A stretch of 64,000 nucleotides of DNA from Cristatella mucedo (taxonomy: Eukaryota > Bryozoa > Phylactolaemata > Cristatellidae). The notes below the pieces were generated by a model. That model was not told where the DNA came from, searched no databases, and saw only the letters and a list, made by a program, of their open reading frames with translations. A program made the position numbers and the translations under genes. Of the stretch, positions 53,027-64,000 are shown one piece after another; positions within the stretch are counted from its first letter, which is position 1, and the number at the start of each line of letters is the position of its first letter. The stretch is from NCBI GenBank assembly GCA_009760855.2, contig WPIO01000066.1:768501-832500 (forward strand), given 5' to 3'.

Positions 53027-53893
53027 CTTATCGAACGTTTTGCTGTAGAACACGGTCTTGACAACTGGCGTCGGTTTGGACTGGCCGCCGTCGGCAGGCG
53101 TTTCCTCATTCGAGAGGACGGGCGGCGGCTGGACATAAATCACCGCAGCAGCCGGCGTAGACGGGTGTGCCACCGGATCTGGCGGCGCCAGATCTGGCGG
53201 CGCTTCGCCGTCGCCGCCGTTCGTCGCTCCGCTGTCCGAGCCGTCGTCCGGCGTTTTCGCATCGCCGCCGCCGACCGTCGCATCTCCCTGGACCGGTTGG
53301 ACGGAGTCGGCGGCCGAAGCGACCGCCTGCGCGGCGTCGTGCTCCGCCGCCGCCGCCGCCGCGGCCGACGCTCCATCCTGCTGCGAGACACCAGTCGGCG
53401 CTGCAGCTGCCGGCGCCGAGTCGCCGGTTGCCGCCTCGCCGCCGCCGCCGCCGGCTGCACGATGAGCTCCGCGAGCCTCGGCTCCTTCGCCGCTTCCGCT
53501 TTCTACCGCCGCCTCGCTTAGGCCGTCAGCAGCTCCCTCGGTCGGCGAATCGTCTGCGGCGGCGGCGGCGGCGGCGGTGGCAACCGCGAGGGAACTGGGC
53601 GTCGTAGCGTCGGAAGCTTCATCGGCGGACGCCTCGCGAGGGTGGCGCAGCGCGGCAGCCGAACCGTCCGGCCTCGGCTTGCCGGCGAAGGAGCTCTCTC
53701 CGACAGCGGCGAGGAGGCAGACTAGCGAGGCCGCCAGCAGGAAGCGAGCCGTCGTCGCACCTGCAAGGGCCGCAGCGGCCGTAGCGGCGTCGTCACTCGA
53801 CGAGCTCGCCTTCTCGCGCCGCCCGCCTAGAGAGTGCCGATCGAATCGCAAAAGAAATATATACTTGCGTGAGCTGCTAGCTTGAGCTATCAT
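53027..53893 (-). CDS. Large first exon of a secreted/GPI protein, Ala/Ser/Asp-rich
   Basis: Read on the - strand from ATG at 53893 to the donor GATAAG|GTATGT at 53027/53026: 289 codons, phase 0. Residues about 47-68 form a hydrophobic segment (Arg-Phe-Leu-Leu-Ala-Ala-Ser-Leu-Val-Cys-Leu-Leu-Ala) ending near Ser-Ser-Phe-Ala-Gly, which looks like a signal peptide. About 220 residues of Ala/Ser/Glu/Asp/Gly/Pro-rich low-complexity sequence follow, then Val-Lys-Thr-Val-Phe-Tyr-Ser-Lys-Thr-Phe-Asp-Lys. The 46 residues before the hydrophobic segment are unusual for a signal peptide and there is no later Met before it. GC and CpG content are far above the surroundings. Likely partner exons are the LU-domain exons at 41.6 and 37.6 kb; that link is inferred from phase and order. 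Confidence 0.5.
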
Positions 53894-54180
53894 GACCGCC
53901 AGTCCGTTCGCTCACGACGACTTCCGCCACACGACTGTCGCCGAGCGAGCGCTGAGCGCCGTCGTAGTCAGGGTGCGGCGAGTGCCACTGTCGCCTAGCT
54001 GGGCAACGTCAGCATGGTTCCCCCGGTGGCACTGTAAATATACCGGAGCCGCCTAGCTCGAGTGAGCCTCCGCGTTCCCTCCGGTCGCGATCGTCCGCCC
54101 GTCGAGGGCGTTCCTAAGCGGAGCGAGGCCAGCCAGAGCCCTCCCCCATCCCAATCGTTTACCTAATCGAAGGTATGCAG
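53894..54180 (-). promoter_or_regulatory. CpG-rich upstream region of the 53.9-kb exon
   Basis: Dense CpG continues past the ATG to about 54150 and then stops abruptly, as at a CpG-island promoter. A TATA-like GGTATATTTA lies on the - strand near 54036-54045, about 145 bases before the ATG. No experimental start site; inference only. Confidence 0.3.
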
Positions 54181-54931
54181 GTCACATGGCTACGCACGGG
54201 CGTGCTAAGGAGCCGTCCGATGCTCGCGAATGCTCGCTCAGAACTGTGAGCTTATTTTGAGCTTACGATATCTATGTTTAAGTAGTGAAACTTGTTTGAA
54301 TGAGATGTGAAGGTGAGGTAATAGCTGCGATACAATGTCGTAATATTTCCAGCGTCTTCAGTCAGAAAGATGGAATGTACTTCTGCAAAAATGATGCTGG
54401 TTGAGTCAATGCTCTAAGAATCGCATGTAATGCTTCTGGACGGTGCCAATTCATCAGAAGTTCATCCAAAAGCTGGTCGCAAGCTCACCATTTTATTAGG
54501 TAAGAAGAAGGTCACTGGTTAGACAATAATAATAACAATAATACGCTTGATAAAGCGCCGTCAGAGAGCTCAACCTCTTTCTGAGGGCTTTATATTAGTT
54601 GCAAAGGAAACGCGATCGAATGGTTAGTGGTAGGACGCTCTATAAACAGCAAGAATAACATTGTTAGGCGTAAAATGCAGAGGGTCAGCATGCAAGTACG
54701 GTTAGTGGCCACGTGCACAGTGACAGCATGCATAAGCGAATTGAGGACGAATCGTAGGGACCGATTGAATTCTGTCATAAATAGATGCAATTTTAGTTTC
54801 TTTAGCAATGTGATCAAGTGAAGGAATTTCATGACGAAATTTGGGAGTGAATTCCAGGCTTTGGGAGAATACAAACGAAAGGCAGGGGTGCCTAATAATT
54901 TGAGGTTTATGAATAAATAAATAAATACAAA

Positions 54932-55093
54932 CTGATTTAACAGCCTCTTTTTGCATAGCGACAGAAGAGCCTAGACGGCTATCACCACCGCTTGCAGCGG
55001 CGATAAAGAATTTCCCAACACAGGATTCGAACCCACGACCTCGGGACCGAGGTCGTCAAAAACAACCACATTACCCAGTGAGCCATTACGGCT
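54932..55093 (-). mobile_element. SINE-alpha inserted in LINE-A
   Basis: Full-length copy with B box (GGATTCGAACCC on the + strand) and 22-nt palindrome; LINE-A C-terminal sequence resumes on both sides. Confidence 0.92.
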
Positions 55094-55589
55094 TTGCGCG
55101 AGGTATAGGTAAATAACTAGATTCCGAAAATCAGGTGGTACGGTGATTAACCTGGTGGGGTGTTGATCTAATAGGTAGGCTTTAGCGATAGAATGAAGGG
55201 ACCTAAAAGTGATTGAAAAAACCTCACGGTTGATGCTCTTTTTTACTCAAAGCCAGAGCAGGTGAGCTAGAAGTGGTGTGACGCGGCAACTACAACTCTC
55301 GCGACACAGACGAGGCTATCTGCAAAGTTCTGTACCAGCTGTTAGCGTCTGATTGCACAGGCTGGTGAACTAGTAAGCAATTGGATATAGATATCGAGAT
55401 GGGATGTCACAAGTGCATGGACTAGTTTAGACGTCACATTGCTGTCTAAACAAGAGCGAATGGTAGCGATGTAATGTAGTTGAAAGGTGCCAGACTTGGC
55501 TGTGGCGCTAATGTGGTTGTCTGATGAAATTCACTTTGGAACAGAATTTCTAGATTTCATGAAGATCCAATCGGAGATATCTTTGCAGA

Positions 55590-55878
55590 GCCGATTCGTT
55601 GCATTACTACTCTCCTACTGCCGACCATGGCACATCTTTTTCAGCGGTCCTGAGCTGCTACTTCTATGCTACTCACTACCTCAACTGCTCTCCTGACTCT
55701 GCTAATCTTCCCACTTTCTCTTTATTGCGTGAGACGAAGTCTGTTGGCTACCAAATGCGTATCGAAAGCCGCTTAGGCTGTGAGTAAGCCATACAAAACT
55801 TTCCTGCGTAACACCCACATAGTCTTTACGACTTTGCGGAGTTACAGACGGAGATACATTACATTACATTACATAGCT
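55590..55878 (+). mobile_element. LINE-B 3' end inserted in LINE-A
   Basis: Begins at Tyr-Tyr/Tyr-Ser-Pro-Thr-Ala-Asp, includes ORF end, hairpin and ATTAC repeats to 55876. Confidence 0.9.
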
Positions 55879-56454
55879 CTTTCTGGTTTCTAATATGCAC
55901 TTGGTTTGCCCGTAACTAGTAAGTTCGTTTTATTATCATTCGATTGAGAAAGTTTGCTGCCATCAATGTGCGGATGTCAGCAATACTTGCAGCAAGGAGT
56001 TGAGAGAATTCAATGTGCTGGAGGGCTGGGAGGGATCGAAGCGAAGGTACAGGTGTCATCCACATAGTAGTGAAAGCCTAGATTGTGCTTTGTTCTGATT
56101 GTTGGATATCGAATCGGTAAGAGGGAGACTATAAATCGTGAAAGCAACTAGAGTACGCTCGGAGCCCCTAGGTGCCCCATATATCTGAGGCTCGTCGGAT
56201 GATCTTTTTACATTCACAACGATAGTCTGTAGTCTCCCACTGAGATAAGACCTGACCCATTACGGTGCAGTGCCAGTGATGTCCAGGCGAGATGAGAAGC
56301 ACCCAAAAAAGACTTGATCATCGATAATATGAAAAGCTGCCTACAGATCGAGCACAACAAGCTGCGAAACTCTGCCTATGTTTGCATACCGAAGTAGGTC
56401 GCTGTAATCCCGAAGCAATTCAGACTCTGTGGAGTGATTAGCTCTAAAACCAGA

Positions 56455-56933
56455 CGAGTTCTTATGCTTAGCCACAAGGCCCGCCGCAGCTTGGCTTCTC
56501 CGTACCTAGCTTAACTGCTGCATACGTTTCAGCCTGTTCGCGCCCTCAGGTCCTGTGTGGACAATAAATTAGCTGTTCCAGTATTCCGCATAAAGACCGT
56601 TGGCGGCAGAAGCTTTAGCTCTGCAGGTCCTAGACTGTGGGAATCGCTTCCACAGTTCTTACATAACGACAACTACTCTCCTACTGTCGACTATGGGTCA
56701 TCGTTTTCAGCGGTCCTGAGTGGCTACTTCTATGCTACTCACTACCTCAACTGCTCTCCTGACTCTGCTATGCTTCCCACTTTCTCTTTGTTATGTGAGA
56801 CGAAGTGTGTTGGCTACCGAATGCGCACCGAAAGCCGCTTAGGCTGTGAGTGGGCTATACAAAACCCTCCTCTGTAACACCCACATGGTCTTAATGACTT
56901 TGTGGAGTTACAGACGGAGTTACATTACATTAG
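56455..56933 (+). mobile_element. LINE-B 3' end inserted in the LINE-A RT domain
   Basis: From Arg-Val-Leu-Met-Leu-Ser-His-Lys to the ORF end (open 56557-56877), hairpin and ATTAC tail. The flanks are the two sides of one RT motif of LINE-A. Confidence 0.9.
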
Positions 56934-57199
56934 AGCTTGCTAGTAAGTTTTGAAGTTTTAATATATGAGTACAGCTGGTTTCCAACCACTTTTTCCAGTT
57001 TGTTTATGATAGTAAAAGTAGAAGGGAAACTTGTGGAGACTGGGCGGTAGTTTCTCAAGTTCTCTTGGTCTATTGTAGCTTTCTTGAGAAGTGGCCTGAC
57101 AACAGATTTTTTTAAATTTGTCACGTACAGTTCCTATTCTTTGTTGAAACTTTAATAGAACTTGAAAAAAGAATGATCAAAAATTTCAAGCGACTCAAA

Positions 57200-57950
57200 T
57201 TTTTCTTTTAAGGGCCTAGACATTTATTGCTGCTATACACGAGATTTCTTCTCGAGTGGGTAGGTGCGACAAAAATCTGAGGCACAGGACTGGAGGTCTA
57301 GAAGGCTCAATGTGTAGGAAAAGTGCTCAAGTTATGACGATGTGTCCGGATATAATCTGCTTGATGCTTAATCTTAATACTTTCAAAGTCTGTACATAAA
57401 TCCATTCCAAGCGACCGCATGCTCCTCAATAAAGTCTCGTTACAAAATCCCTCATATTTAATCAAAATAGAACCTTAATAGCAGCAAGCCTTTAAACCAT
57501 GAAAAGAATCGGCTCAACCACGGAGCCCTGAAGTAACCTATATTTCAGAGGTGCCATTGATGATCTCTGTCCATTCACATCAATTCCCAGAGCCTCCCAC
57601 TCAGATAGGACCTGAACCATTGCAACGCAGTGTCAGTAATGCCCAGGTGAGATCAGATGCTTAAGATGGACTTGGTGATTGACAGTATCAATAGCTGCCA
57701 AAAGATCGAGCAAAATAAGCCGAGATAGTTGTGTCATATCTGCATTTATAAGTACATTTTTTTTGTACACCCGAAGCGATGCTGACTCTGTGGAGTGATT
57801 AGCTCTACAGCCAGACTGGAATTTACATTAATACATGAGTTCAGCCGGTGTGCCACGACTCGTTCCATTGTCTTTGATAGGAATGGTAGAATGGAGACCG
57901 AGCGGTCGTTACTCAAGTTCTATCGGTCTATTTTAGGTGGGGAAAAGGAA
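57200..57950 (-). mobile_element. LINE-A RT-domain fragment, second copy
   Basis: - strand segments for Phe-Leu/Tyr-His-Ser ... Asn-Glu-Ser-Trp, Val-Leu/Leu-Leu-Asp-Leu-Leu-Ala-Ala and Arg-Leu-Leu-Gln-Gly-Ser-Val, in shifting frames. Heavily decayed. Confidence 0.65.
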
Positions 57951-57999
57951 AACAAGTCGTAATGGCGTCGCTTCAAATGACAGTAGACGTGGCCGAGTA

Positions 58000-59550
58000 G
58001 AGAGCCGTCATTGAATTAATCATTATATCAATGCTAATCGAAAGGCTTACTGTTAAAATTGCTGTGCTAAAAATGCTTTATTGAGTCGGAAATGTATGCA
58101 GCGGTCAGCTCTCTACTGCAGCTAGACCGGCGACAAGGGTAAAGCCGAGGTGGTGTTAAAGCAACAGTAAGCAGCCTCAGAAATTGTATTTACAGAGAAC
58201 ATTGTAAATTTCTTATTTCGAAACAAGGCTACACCAGCTAGCACTTCTAGATACAGATGAATCAACAAGTTACGTCGTTTCTTGATTAAGCTGGGCAGCC
58301 ATTCGGTCACACGTGGCTGAATTTCTCTTCATCGTCCCCTAAAATATAATACTGTAGATCGTAGGATCGGTTCTAAATTTAAAAGTGAATTGAAAATACA
58401 GTGCATATAAATATGATGCAGTGACTTAAATCAAATTATGTAGGGGGTGCCCCACAAAATTGAAGGAACTATGGCAGCATATTTAAATAATGAGCTCATT
58501 ATAAAAATACAACTACAGCAATTAAGGCTCGGGTAACTAACTTTGTTTTTTTAGAGAAGTTGGGTAAACCCGATCAAATTTCCAGTGTACTGAATTCTAT
58601 GAAGCCAGAAACTCTTGAACCGTGAGTTCCAATATTTTGTTGCGTATGCATAATTAATATTTATGTGAACAGCAATATTAGTAACTCGTTAAAAAATATG
58701 GAGCAACAAAACTTTGCTTCGACCTCTGAAGAACTTGATCCAGGAAATGCACTAGCATGGTTTTGATGTCTTTATACAAGAATGTTTAGCTTACTTTCAT
58801 TCACAGGATCAAACCTACCAATCTTAAATGCTCTCCCTCAGGTGAGACATCGTAAAACCTGCTTTCAAGACTCGAAATAGAGCCAACGACACCTATGCTC
58901 GTGCTGCCTACCGAGGAGCATCCTTTCAAGTCACTCATTCTCACCTGCCAGTATTTTTTTCGTCCTCTACAAAGTTTACATACAAAAGTCAAAATTCTAC
59001 CATCATCCTATGGAAACGGAAAAATATAAAACCTTTATTTGTATCTACTTTCGATCGACCGCCAGCGTAAGAAATAATGCAGCTACGTCATTTAAACGCT
59101 TACGGCTTCAGGCTGTGGTCAAATGTGCCTAGCACTAAAAAGCCATTTGAGCTGTGGCTTAAGCATCACCGACCGTTTGTAACCTCCATATTAGTCCAAT
59201 TGTGAATGCCAGTTATCCTTTCGCTATCGTCTTCCTAATGCAATAATTTCTGTAGTTGTTGTTGTCGGGTCTATATATTGTTTATTTCCTGATCCAAGCT
59301 TAGTTAAAGTCGCAGTGGTGGCCCCGACGCTGAGGGTATTTAGTATTCAAAGCATTGTCTCATACCACCCAGAAAGTTCTCCTCACGAGCTGCTGTGAGT
59401 CACTCTAACATGATGGTGATCAGACTTACTACATCCATAGCTCCCGATATTTAGGACAGTCTATAAATCTCGTTAAGTTTGCAATTAACTTCTAATAACC
59501 TACGGGTCCTAGGTCAATAATGACCTGCTTGCTGCCAACGTATTGTGGCT
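58000..59550. other. No gene recognised
   Basis: A/T-rich, probably old LINE 5' sequence or unique spacer. A 63-codon - strand frame (58801-58992) is unassigned. Confidence 0.35.
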
Positions 59551-59599
59551 AAGATCAGCTCACTTCCCAGACTGCATCGAAAGTCACTCCTACAGGCTT

Positions 59600-60140
59600 C
59601 TCCTTTCACCGTACGTCTAGATCAATCGAAATTGTGGGTGTCAACACTATTGCCCATTTCTTCTTTTATTTCAAGCCGTTTCGTGTCCCCTCGAAGCACT
59701 CCTCCGAATCTCATGTTTTGAGTCTCTCTGACAACAAGCTACCAAAGGTGGCAGTCGTCTATCGCTCTCAAATACCGATTCCTCCTTTTCCACAAAGATT
59801 CTCTGAATTAGTTTCTATTATAAATGCAAAGCATCCATCTTTCCTAGGTGTGGTGTAAGTGAGATTTATTTGTCCACCTTAACTGACTCCGTTAGAGCCA
59901 AATCTAATGCACTGACGAAATCGTTCTCTCATGACTCCGATGTGCTTGACCCTAATCGCAATAATGGTTACCCACTCCGCCTAATGTTTTCCTACAACTG
60001 TGTGCAATCCGCAGCTATTTTTAAGAAGCTCTGCTAATCTGCCCCGATTCGGACGTCATTCAGTCTACGGAATGTCCCCTCCTCCCCATACGACATTGTC
60101 TGCGAATCGCGAGACTTCAATTTCTTTGACTTCGAATATC
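59600..60140 (+). mobile_element. LINE endonuclease (APE) domain fragment
   Basis: Val-Ala-Val-Val-Tyr-Arg ... Phe-Ser-Glu-Leu ... Lys-His-Pro-Ser-Phe-Leu-Gly, then the decayed G-D-F-N site, Leu-Thr-Asp-Ser-Val-Arg-Ala-Lys, and Asn-Asn-Gly-Tyr-Pro-Leu-Arg-Leu: the middle and end of a CR1/L2-type endonuclease. Confidence 0.72.
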
Positions 60141-61144
60141 TTGTGCTTGATCCCACATCCTTCATGGTATCATTAGTGTAACATGAAACCCCGTGACTAT
60201 GCGACAATTAGGTGAGATTCCCGATAACTTTCATTGAAGAAAGCTGCAACACTACCGAATTTAGTGCACTGACAGATACGTTTTATCTTTAGGCTCATGT
60301 GAATGGGAACATTCACATTACGGATCACACTACACAAAGTTGTCTCACACAAATTTTGCTATTATCCCTTATTATTATCAAATGTTTCTTCTTTGTCAAA
60401 ATTCAGACCTTAATCAGCATACATTGTGTACCCTCCTCCACATCTAAAGTTGCTTATAACTAGCTAAACAGCAAGACCATTGACATCGATGCAGTGCACA
60501 CGACAAAAAATCCTCTCAGCCCAGCTACGCAATCCTCCTCTCGACCTGTCACGTTTAATGCTACAACACGACCAAGCTATTCAGACGAGCTAGCAATTCA
60601 GACTAAGCTCACTGTTCACCCTCGACCAGCCGGTCAATTGCTCACCTATGACCTTAAAATACATAGGGCTAATAATTCCAATCAACACAACCATGTACAA
60701 GATCAGGAATGACTGTCTACCCGTAGGCAAACGAGGACTACTGTAGATAGCACCAATAAATTGTAGTAAAGGCCATTTCTAGCTTCTATAAAGCCATTGC
60801 TGAGTTACAGATGCCCAATCGAATAATGTAAAAGTCAACACTTGATAGCCTCCTTAACCACTTCCAGGTTTGCTCCTTACCTATTGATTCTAGTGGTACA
60901 CTTACTGCTGGCTTCTCATGTTTCCATGTCGAAAAGATAGACAAGCTCAGAGAGTACATCCTGAGGATGAAGCATCCCAACATGACTTTGGTCCCTCAGC
61001 TCCGTGCAGCAACTCATGTCTACATTCAAGGAGGGCATGAGTGACCTTATCCTGAAGTTTACAACTCGATCAAAGAAGCCACTATTCCTCCAGATCCGGC
61101 ACCCACTGTTGTATTTCTGCGATGCATAGATCTGCTGCTGCTTT
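60141..61144 (+). other. Probable LINE interdomain relic
   Basis: Lies between an endonuclease fragment and a LINE-A 3' end of the same orientation. Sequence itself has no motif I can name. Confidence 0.3.
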
Positions 61145-61542
61145 GCATAACTAGCGCTTACAAACTTTAGAGTCCGTGAATTTATTTTGTATGCTCTCAA
61201 AGCCTGGAACTCCTCCCGACTTGCATCAGAAAATCCCCTGACTTGACCACATTTAAAAAGAACTTACAAACACACCTATTTATGACAGCATTTAGGGGGC
61301 CCCTGTGATTCTTCCTTCATGTGCTTATGCGTGCTGACACTGTGCCTGTCGCTACTAACCACATTTGCATGCTGACCCTGTGCATGTCACCCCTAACAAT
61401 GTTATTCATGCTGTTAATCTAGCATGATACTACTCATCATTCAATCTTGTTTCCCTTTGCCAAAAATGTAAAGCGCCTAGAGAGAGATTGAGTTCTCTGA
61501 GGGCGCTTTATCAAGTGCATTTTTATTATTATTAGAGTTATG
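61145..61542 (+). mobile_element. LINE-A C-terminus and 3' end
   Basis: Val-Arg/Ser-Val-x-Leu-Phe-Cys-Met-Leu-Ser type end of ORF, 3' UTR, well-kept hairpin, TTATTATT tail. Confidence 0.87.
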
Positions 61543-61559
61543 ATTGAGCCATTCACCTC

Positions 61560-62735
61560 TTAGCCTCAGGTCCTGTCCCTGCTACTTCCTAAAAAGCCTA
61601 TACTTTTAGTAAGCAATCCTAGAGCAAAAGAACTGAAGCAACTTTAGCCCATTCTCGCTGCTATCGTTCCAATCGCAGACAGTGAAACGAGTCATGGCAG
61701 ACCTGCTGAACTCATGAATTGACTATTACTCCTACGAATTAATTTCCACTCTGGTTTTCGAGCTTGTTACTGTAGAGAGGCATCAGAGTTGCTTGTGTAT
61801 GTAATGACATTTCTGCTCGATCATCTGGCAATATGTTTCCATAAACCTGATAGCTACGTCTCATCTTGTTTGGGCATCGCAGGCGAAACACTTCATCCGT
61901 ACAGGTCATATCTCAGTCGGATAAATGGAGCTTTAATGTGAATGGACCAAGATCATACGAGGATTTATGGAAGAGCAGTCTACGGCAGGGCTGTTTGCTC
62001 GGTCGTGCTGCTTTCACTGTGTATTCTCTAGCTCTCTGGTGCGATTTTCTAGAGCAATCCCGGATTTAGCTTCTATGCAGCTAACACTCAGCTGTACCCT
62101 TGCATTGATTACCCAGCCCCCAAGCACACCGAGTTCTCTTTATCGAGTAGCAGTTGCCACGCATTGTCACTTCTAGCCTACGTGCACTAGCTCCAAGTCA
62201 AGCAACGCCTCGATTTACCGGCTTTGCCACTCACTGTTTATGTCCCTATATTCCTTGCCTCCAGCCTATCTATCTGATATACTCCCTCATCAGGCTTAGC
62301 ACAGCACTACCTGCTTTTTTTAAATCTAACTGTTTTACAATACTTCATAAAAATCTCAAATCCTTTGATATCATGCCTTTAGCTTGCATGCTCCCAAAGC
62401 CTGGACCTCACTCCCGGCTTTCGTCACTAAATCACCTGACTTGTCCACGTTAAAAAGAAAGCAAAAACTTATTTATTCATCAAAGCACTTAAAAGCGGTC
62501 CTGTGATTCGCCATGTATATGCTTATGGGTGCTGATAATATGCATATTGCCACTAACCAAACTTGCCTGCTGCCCTGTGTATACCAACACTAATACTATT
62601 ACTCTTGCTGTTTACTGAGAATACTACCACTAAATATTCGAACGTGCTACCTTTGCAGCAAAATGTAAAATACCTATAAAGAGATGGAGTACTCTGAGGA
62701 CGCTATATAAATTTCAATATTATAATTACATTATT
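61560..62735 (+). mobile_element. LINE-A RT to 3' end with mutated active site
   Basis: His-Ser-Gly-Phe-Arg-Ala, Tyr-Arg-Ser-Tyr-Leu-Ser-Arg, then Phe-Tyr-Ala-Ala-Asn-Thr-Gln-Leu-Tyr where the family has F-Y-A-D-D-T-Q-L-Y. The C-terminal part and 3' UTR follow from about 62190. Confidence 0.8.
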
Positions 62736-62739
62736 GCCT

Positions 62740-62875
62740 TTTATCAAGGATGATACAACTAATCATTTGATCGTCTTTCCTTTACTGCAAATTTAAAGCA
62801 CCTAGAAAACGACTGAGTTCTCTTAGGTGCTTTATCAAGTGTTTTACCATTATTATTGCTATTAATATTCTTGTT
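62740..62875 (+). mobile_element. LINE-A tail remnant
   Basis: CTGCAAATTTAAAGCACCTA ... TAGGTGCTTTATCAAGTG, ATTATT. Confidence 0.75.
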
Positions 62876-62899
62876 TAAAAACTTTCAATGAAGCAAGTG

Positions 62900-64000
62900 T
62901 CAGGTCGTACAGTAAATTGCACCACAAAGCGATTACTTCTTCAGGTTTATAAAGACCTTAGGAATGGATAATTTGGTGAAGTCTCTCTGCTCGTTATACT
63001 AAACCCTTCCTATGGATTGCATACCAAGTACTTCTCGAGGGCCCCTTATCCCAACTGGACGTTTGCGGCACAGCACTGCAATGCTTTAGGTCCTATCACA
63101 CCAAAAAACTCCCAGCATTGATGTGAACGGACAAAGATCATTACAAAAACCACTGAATAACGGCGTACGTAGCAACGGTGTTTGCTGGGCTTCTTTTCCC
63201 AGTTTATACTCGACCTCGATCGCCAATCACGATCTCCAAGCACCGTCGAAGCTATTACTGCCATAAATATAAGACTCAGTTACACTTTTGCTTTGATCCC
63301 TTTCGGAACTCTAGCAGGTTGCATTCCCTCGACTAATGCTGTGCATATAATGTTAATACCTGACCATTTGTCGCTGGAAACGTTCCTCTGACGCTAGGGT
63401 TGTCGGTCGTAAGCCTCAAAGTTGCCACGTCACATCACGTCACATAGACCTATGCCTGGCTCCCAGTCAAGCAAGGCATTGACTTTAACGTCTCTCACTG
63501 ACTCTTAGATCTCTTCATTCTTTGGCTCCAGCCTACATATAAGATTTACTCCCAACTGGGCTAAGCATTGCACAACTTGCTTTACGGAATCTAAATGTTT
63601 ACCTATACCTTGTATAAACCTCAAATCCTCCGGAAACCAAGACTTTACCTCGTATGCTCCCCAAGCCTGGAACTTACTTCCGGCTTGAATCGCTGCATTT
63701 CTTGACTTGACCACATTTAAAAAGAGACTAAAACATAATCTAATATTTATCGCCGCTTTCAGTGGGTCCAAGCAATTCTTCTTGTATGCTTATGCCTGTA
63801 GACAATGTGCACGATGCCATTAATCGTACCTGCATACTGACCCTGTGCATGTCACCCCTAACCATGTTATGCTTATTGTCATTTGGCATGCTACAACTAA
63901 CCAGTCGATTGTGCTTCCTTTGCAGAAAATGTAAAGTGCCTAGAAAGAGATTGAAATCTCTGATGGCACTATATCAGATATAATTATAATAATAATACAC
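62900..64000 (+). mobile_element. LINE-A RT to 3' end, degraded
   Basis: Asp-Val-Asn-Gly-Gln-Arg-Ser and Asn-Asn-Gly-Val (before the G-x-P-Q-G-S motif), then Lys-Gln-Gly-Ile-Asp-Phe, the C-terminal domain, 3' UTR and hairpin, ending at the window edge in ATAATAATAC. Confidence 0.78.

Larger units (their letters stand above)
54525..57130 (-). mobile_element. LINE-A with RT domain, split by three later insertions
   Basis: On the - strand from 57130: Lys-Asn/Asn-Tyr-Arg-Pro-Val-Ser and Glu-Lys-Val-Val-Gly-Asn-Gln-Leu (RT start), interrupted at 56933-56455, then Ser-Gly-Phe-Arg-Ala-Asn-His-Ser-Thr-Glu, Leu-Asp-Leu ... Ala-Ala-Phe, Val-Arg-Ser-Tyr-Leu-Ser-Gly-Arg, Tyr-Tyr-Val-Asp-Asp-Thr (active site) near 56065-56085, interrupted at 55878-55590, then C-terminal domain and 3' UTR (split at 55093-54932) to the hairpin at about 54540. 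Stops and frameshifts are frequent. Confidence 0.85.

Noticed and set aside
53140-53885. Arg-rich and Ala-rich frames on the + strand
   Set aside because: Shadows of the GC-rich - strand exon; they lack a signal segment and splice context.

Overview
The window is eukaryotic, almost certainly from an invertebrate animal. Genes are split into many short exons with GT-AG introns. The space between exons is packed with decayed CR1/L2-group non-LTR retrotransposons, tRNA-derived SINEs, microsatellites and minisatellites. There is no operon structure and no bacterial signal. I cannot name the phylum from sequence alone.

The main gene is on the + strand from about 5.5 to 34.6 kb. I assembled 19 exons (5539-34554) whose splice phases all agree and which join into one frame of 2664 bp (887 residues plus stop). 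The product is a multi-thioredoxin-fold protein. Order of segments and many local patterns match TXNDC16 (ERp90), an endoplasmic reticulum PDI-family protein linked to ER-associated degradation. The signal peptide exon or exons were not identified; a CpG-rich stretch ending in a donor at 3583/3584 is a weak candidate. One central thioredoxin domain has a C-A-S-C motif followed by a Gly-Tyr-Pro loop, so it looks redox-competent, whereas vertebrate ERp90 is described as lacking a canonical CxxC. One intron (23733-26916) uses a GC donor.

A second probable gene lies on the - strand from about 53.9 down to 37.5 kb. A large exon (53893-53027) encodes an Ala/Ser/Asp/Glu/Gly-rich region after a hydrophobic signal-like segment. 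Exons at 41669-41580 and 37759-37457 encode the two halves of a Ly6/uPAR (LU, three-finger) domain ending in a GPI-anchor-like tail. All three join in phase 0, but the link between the first exon and the LU exons is inference. The 5' splice site of the middle exon sits at the start of a 31-bp minisatellite that copies the splice site several times.

The rest is mobile DNA. LINE-A (over 30 fragments, both strands) ends in a conserved GCGCC/GGCGC hairpin and an (ATT)n tail. LINE-B (7 fragments) ends in a different hairpin and an (ATTAC)n tail. A tRNA-derived SINE (alpha, 15 copies seen) has a nearly perfect 22-nt palindrome beside its B box. A second SINE (beta, 3 copies) carries the LINE-A 3' hairpin, a clear case of a SINE borrowing its partner LINE's tail. 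A 203-bp hAT-type MITE with an 8-bp target duplication sits inside a LINE-A copy. From 54.5 to 64 kb there is nearly pure retroelement sediment: LINE-A on the - strand split by one SINE and two LINE-B insertions, then + strand LINE-A endonuclease, reverse transcriptase and 3' fragments. CpG-rich stretches without an assignable gene lie at about 36.5-38.1, 42.3-42.8, 43.6-44.3 and 47.6-49.3 kb.
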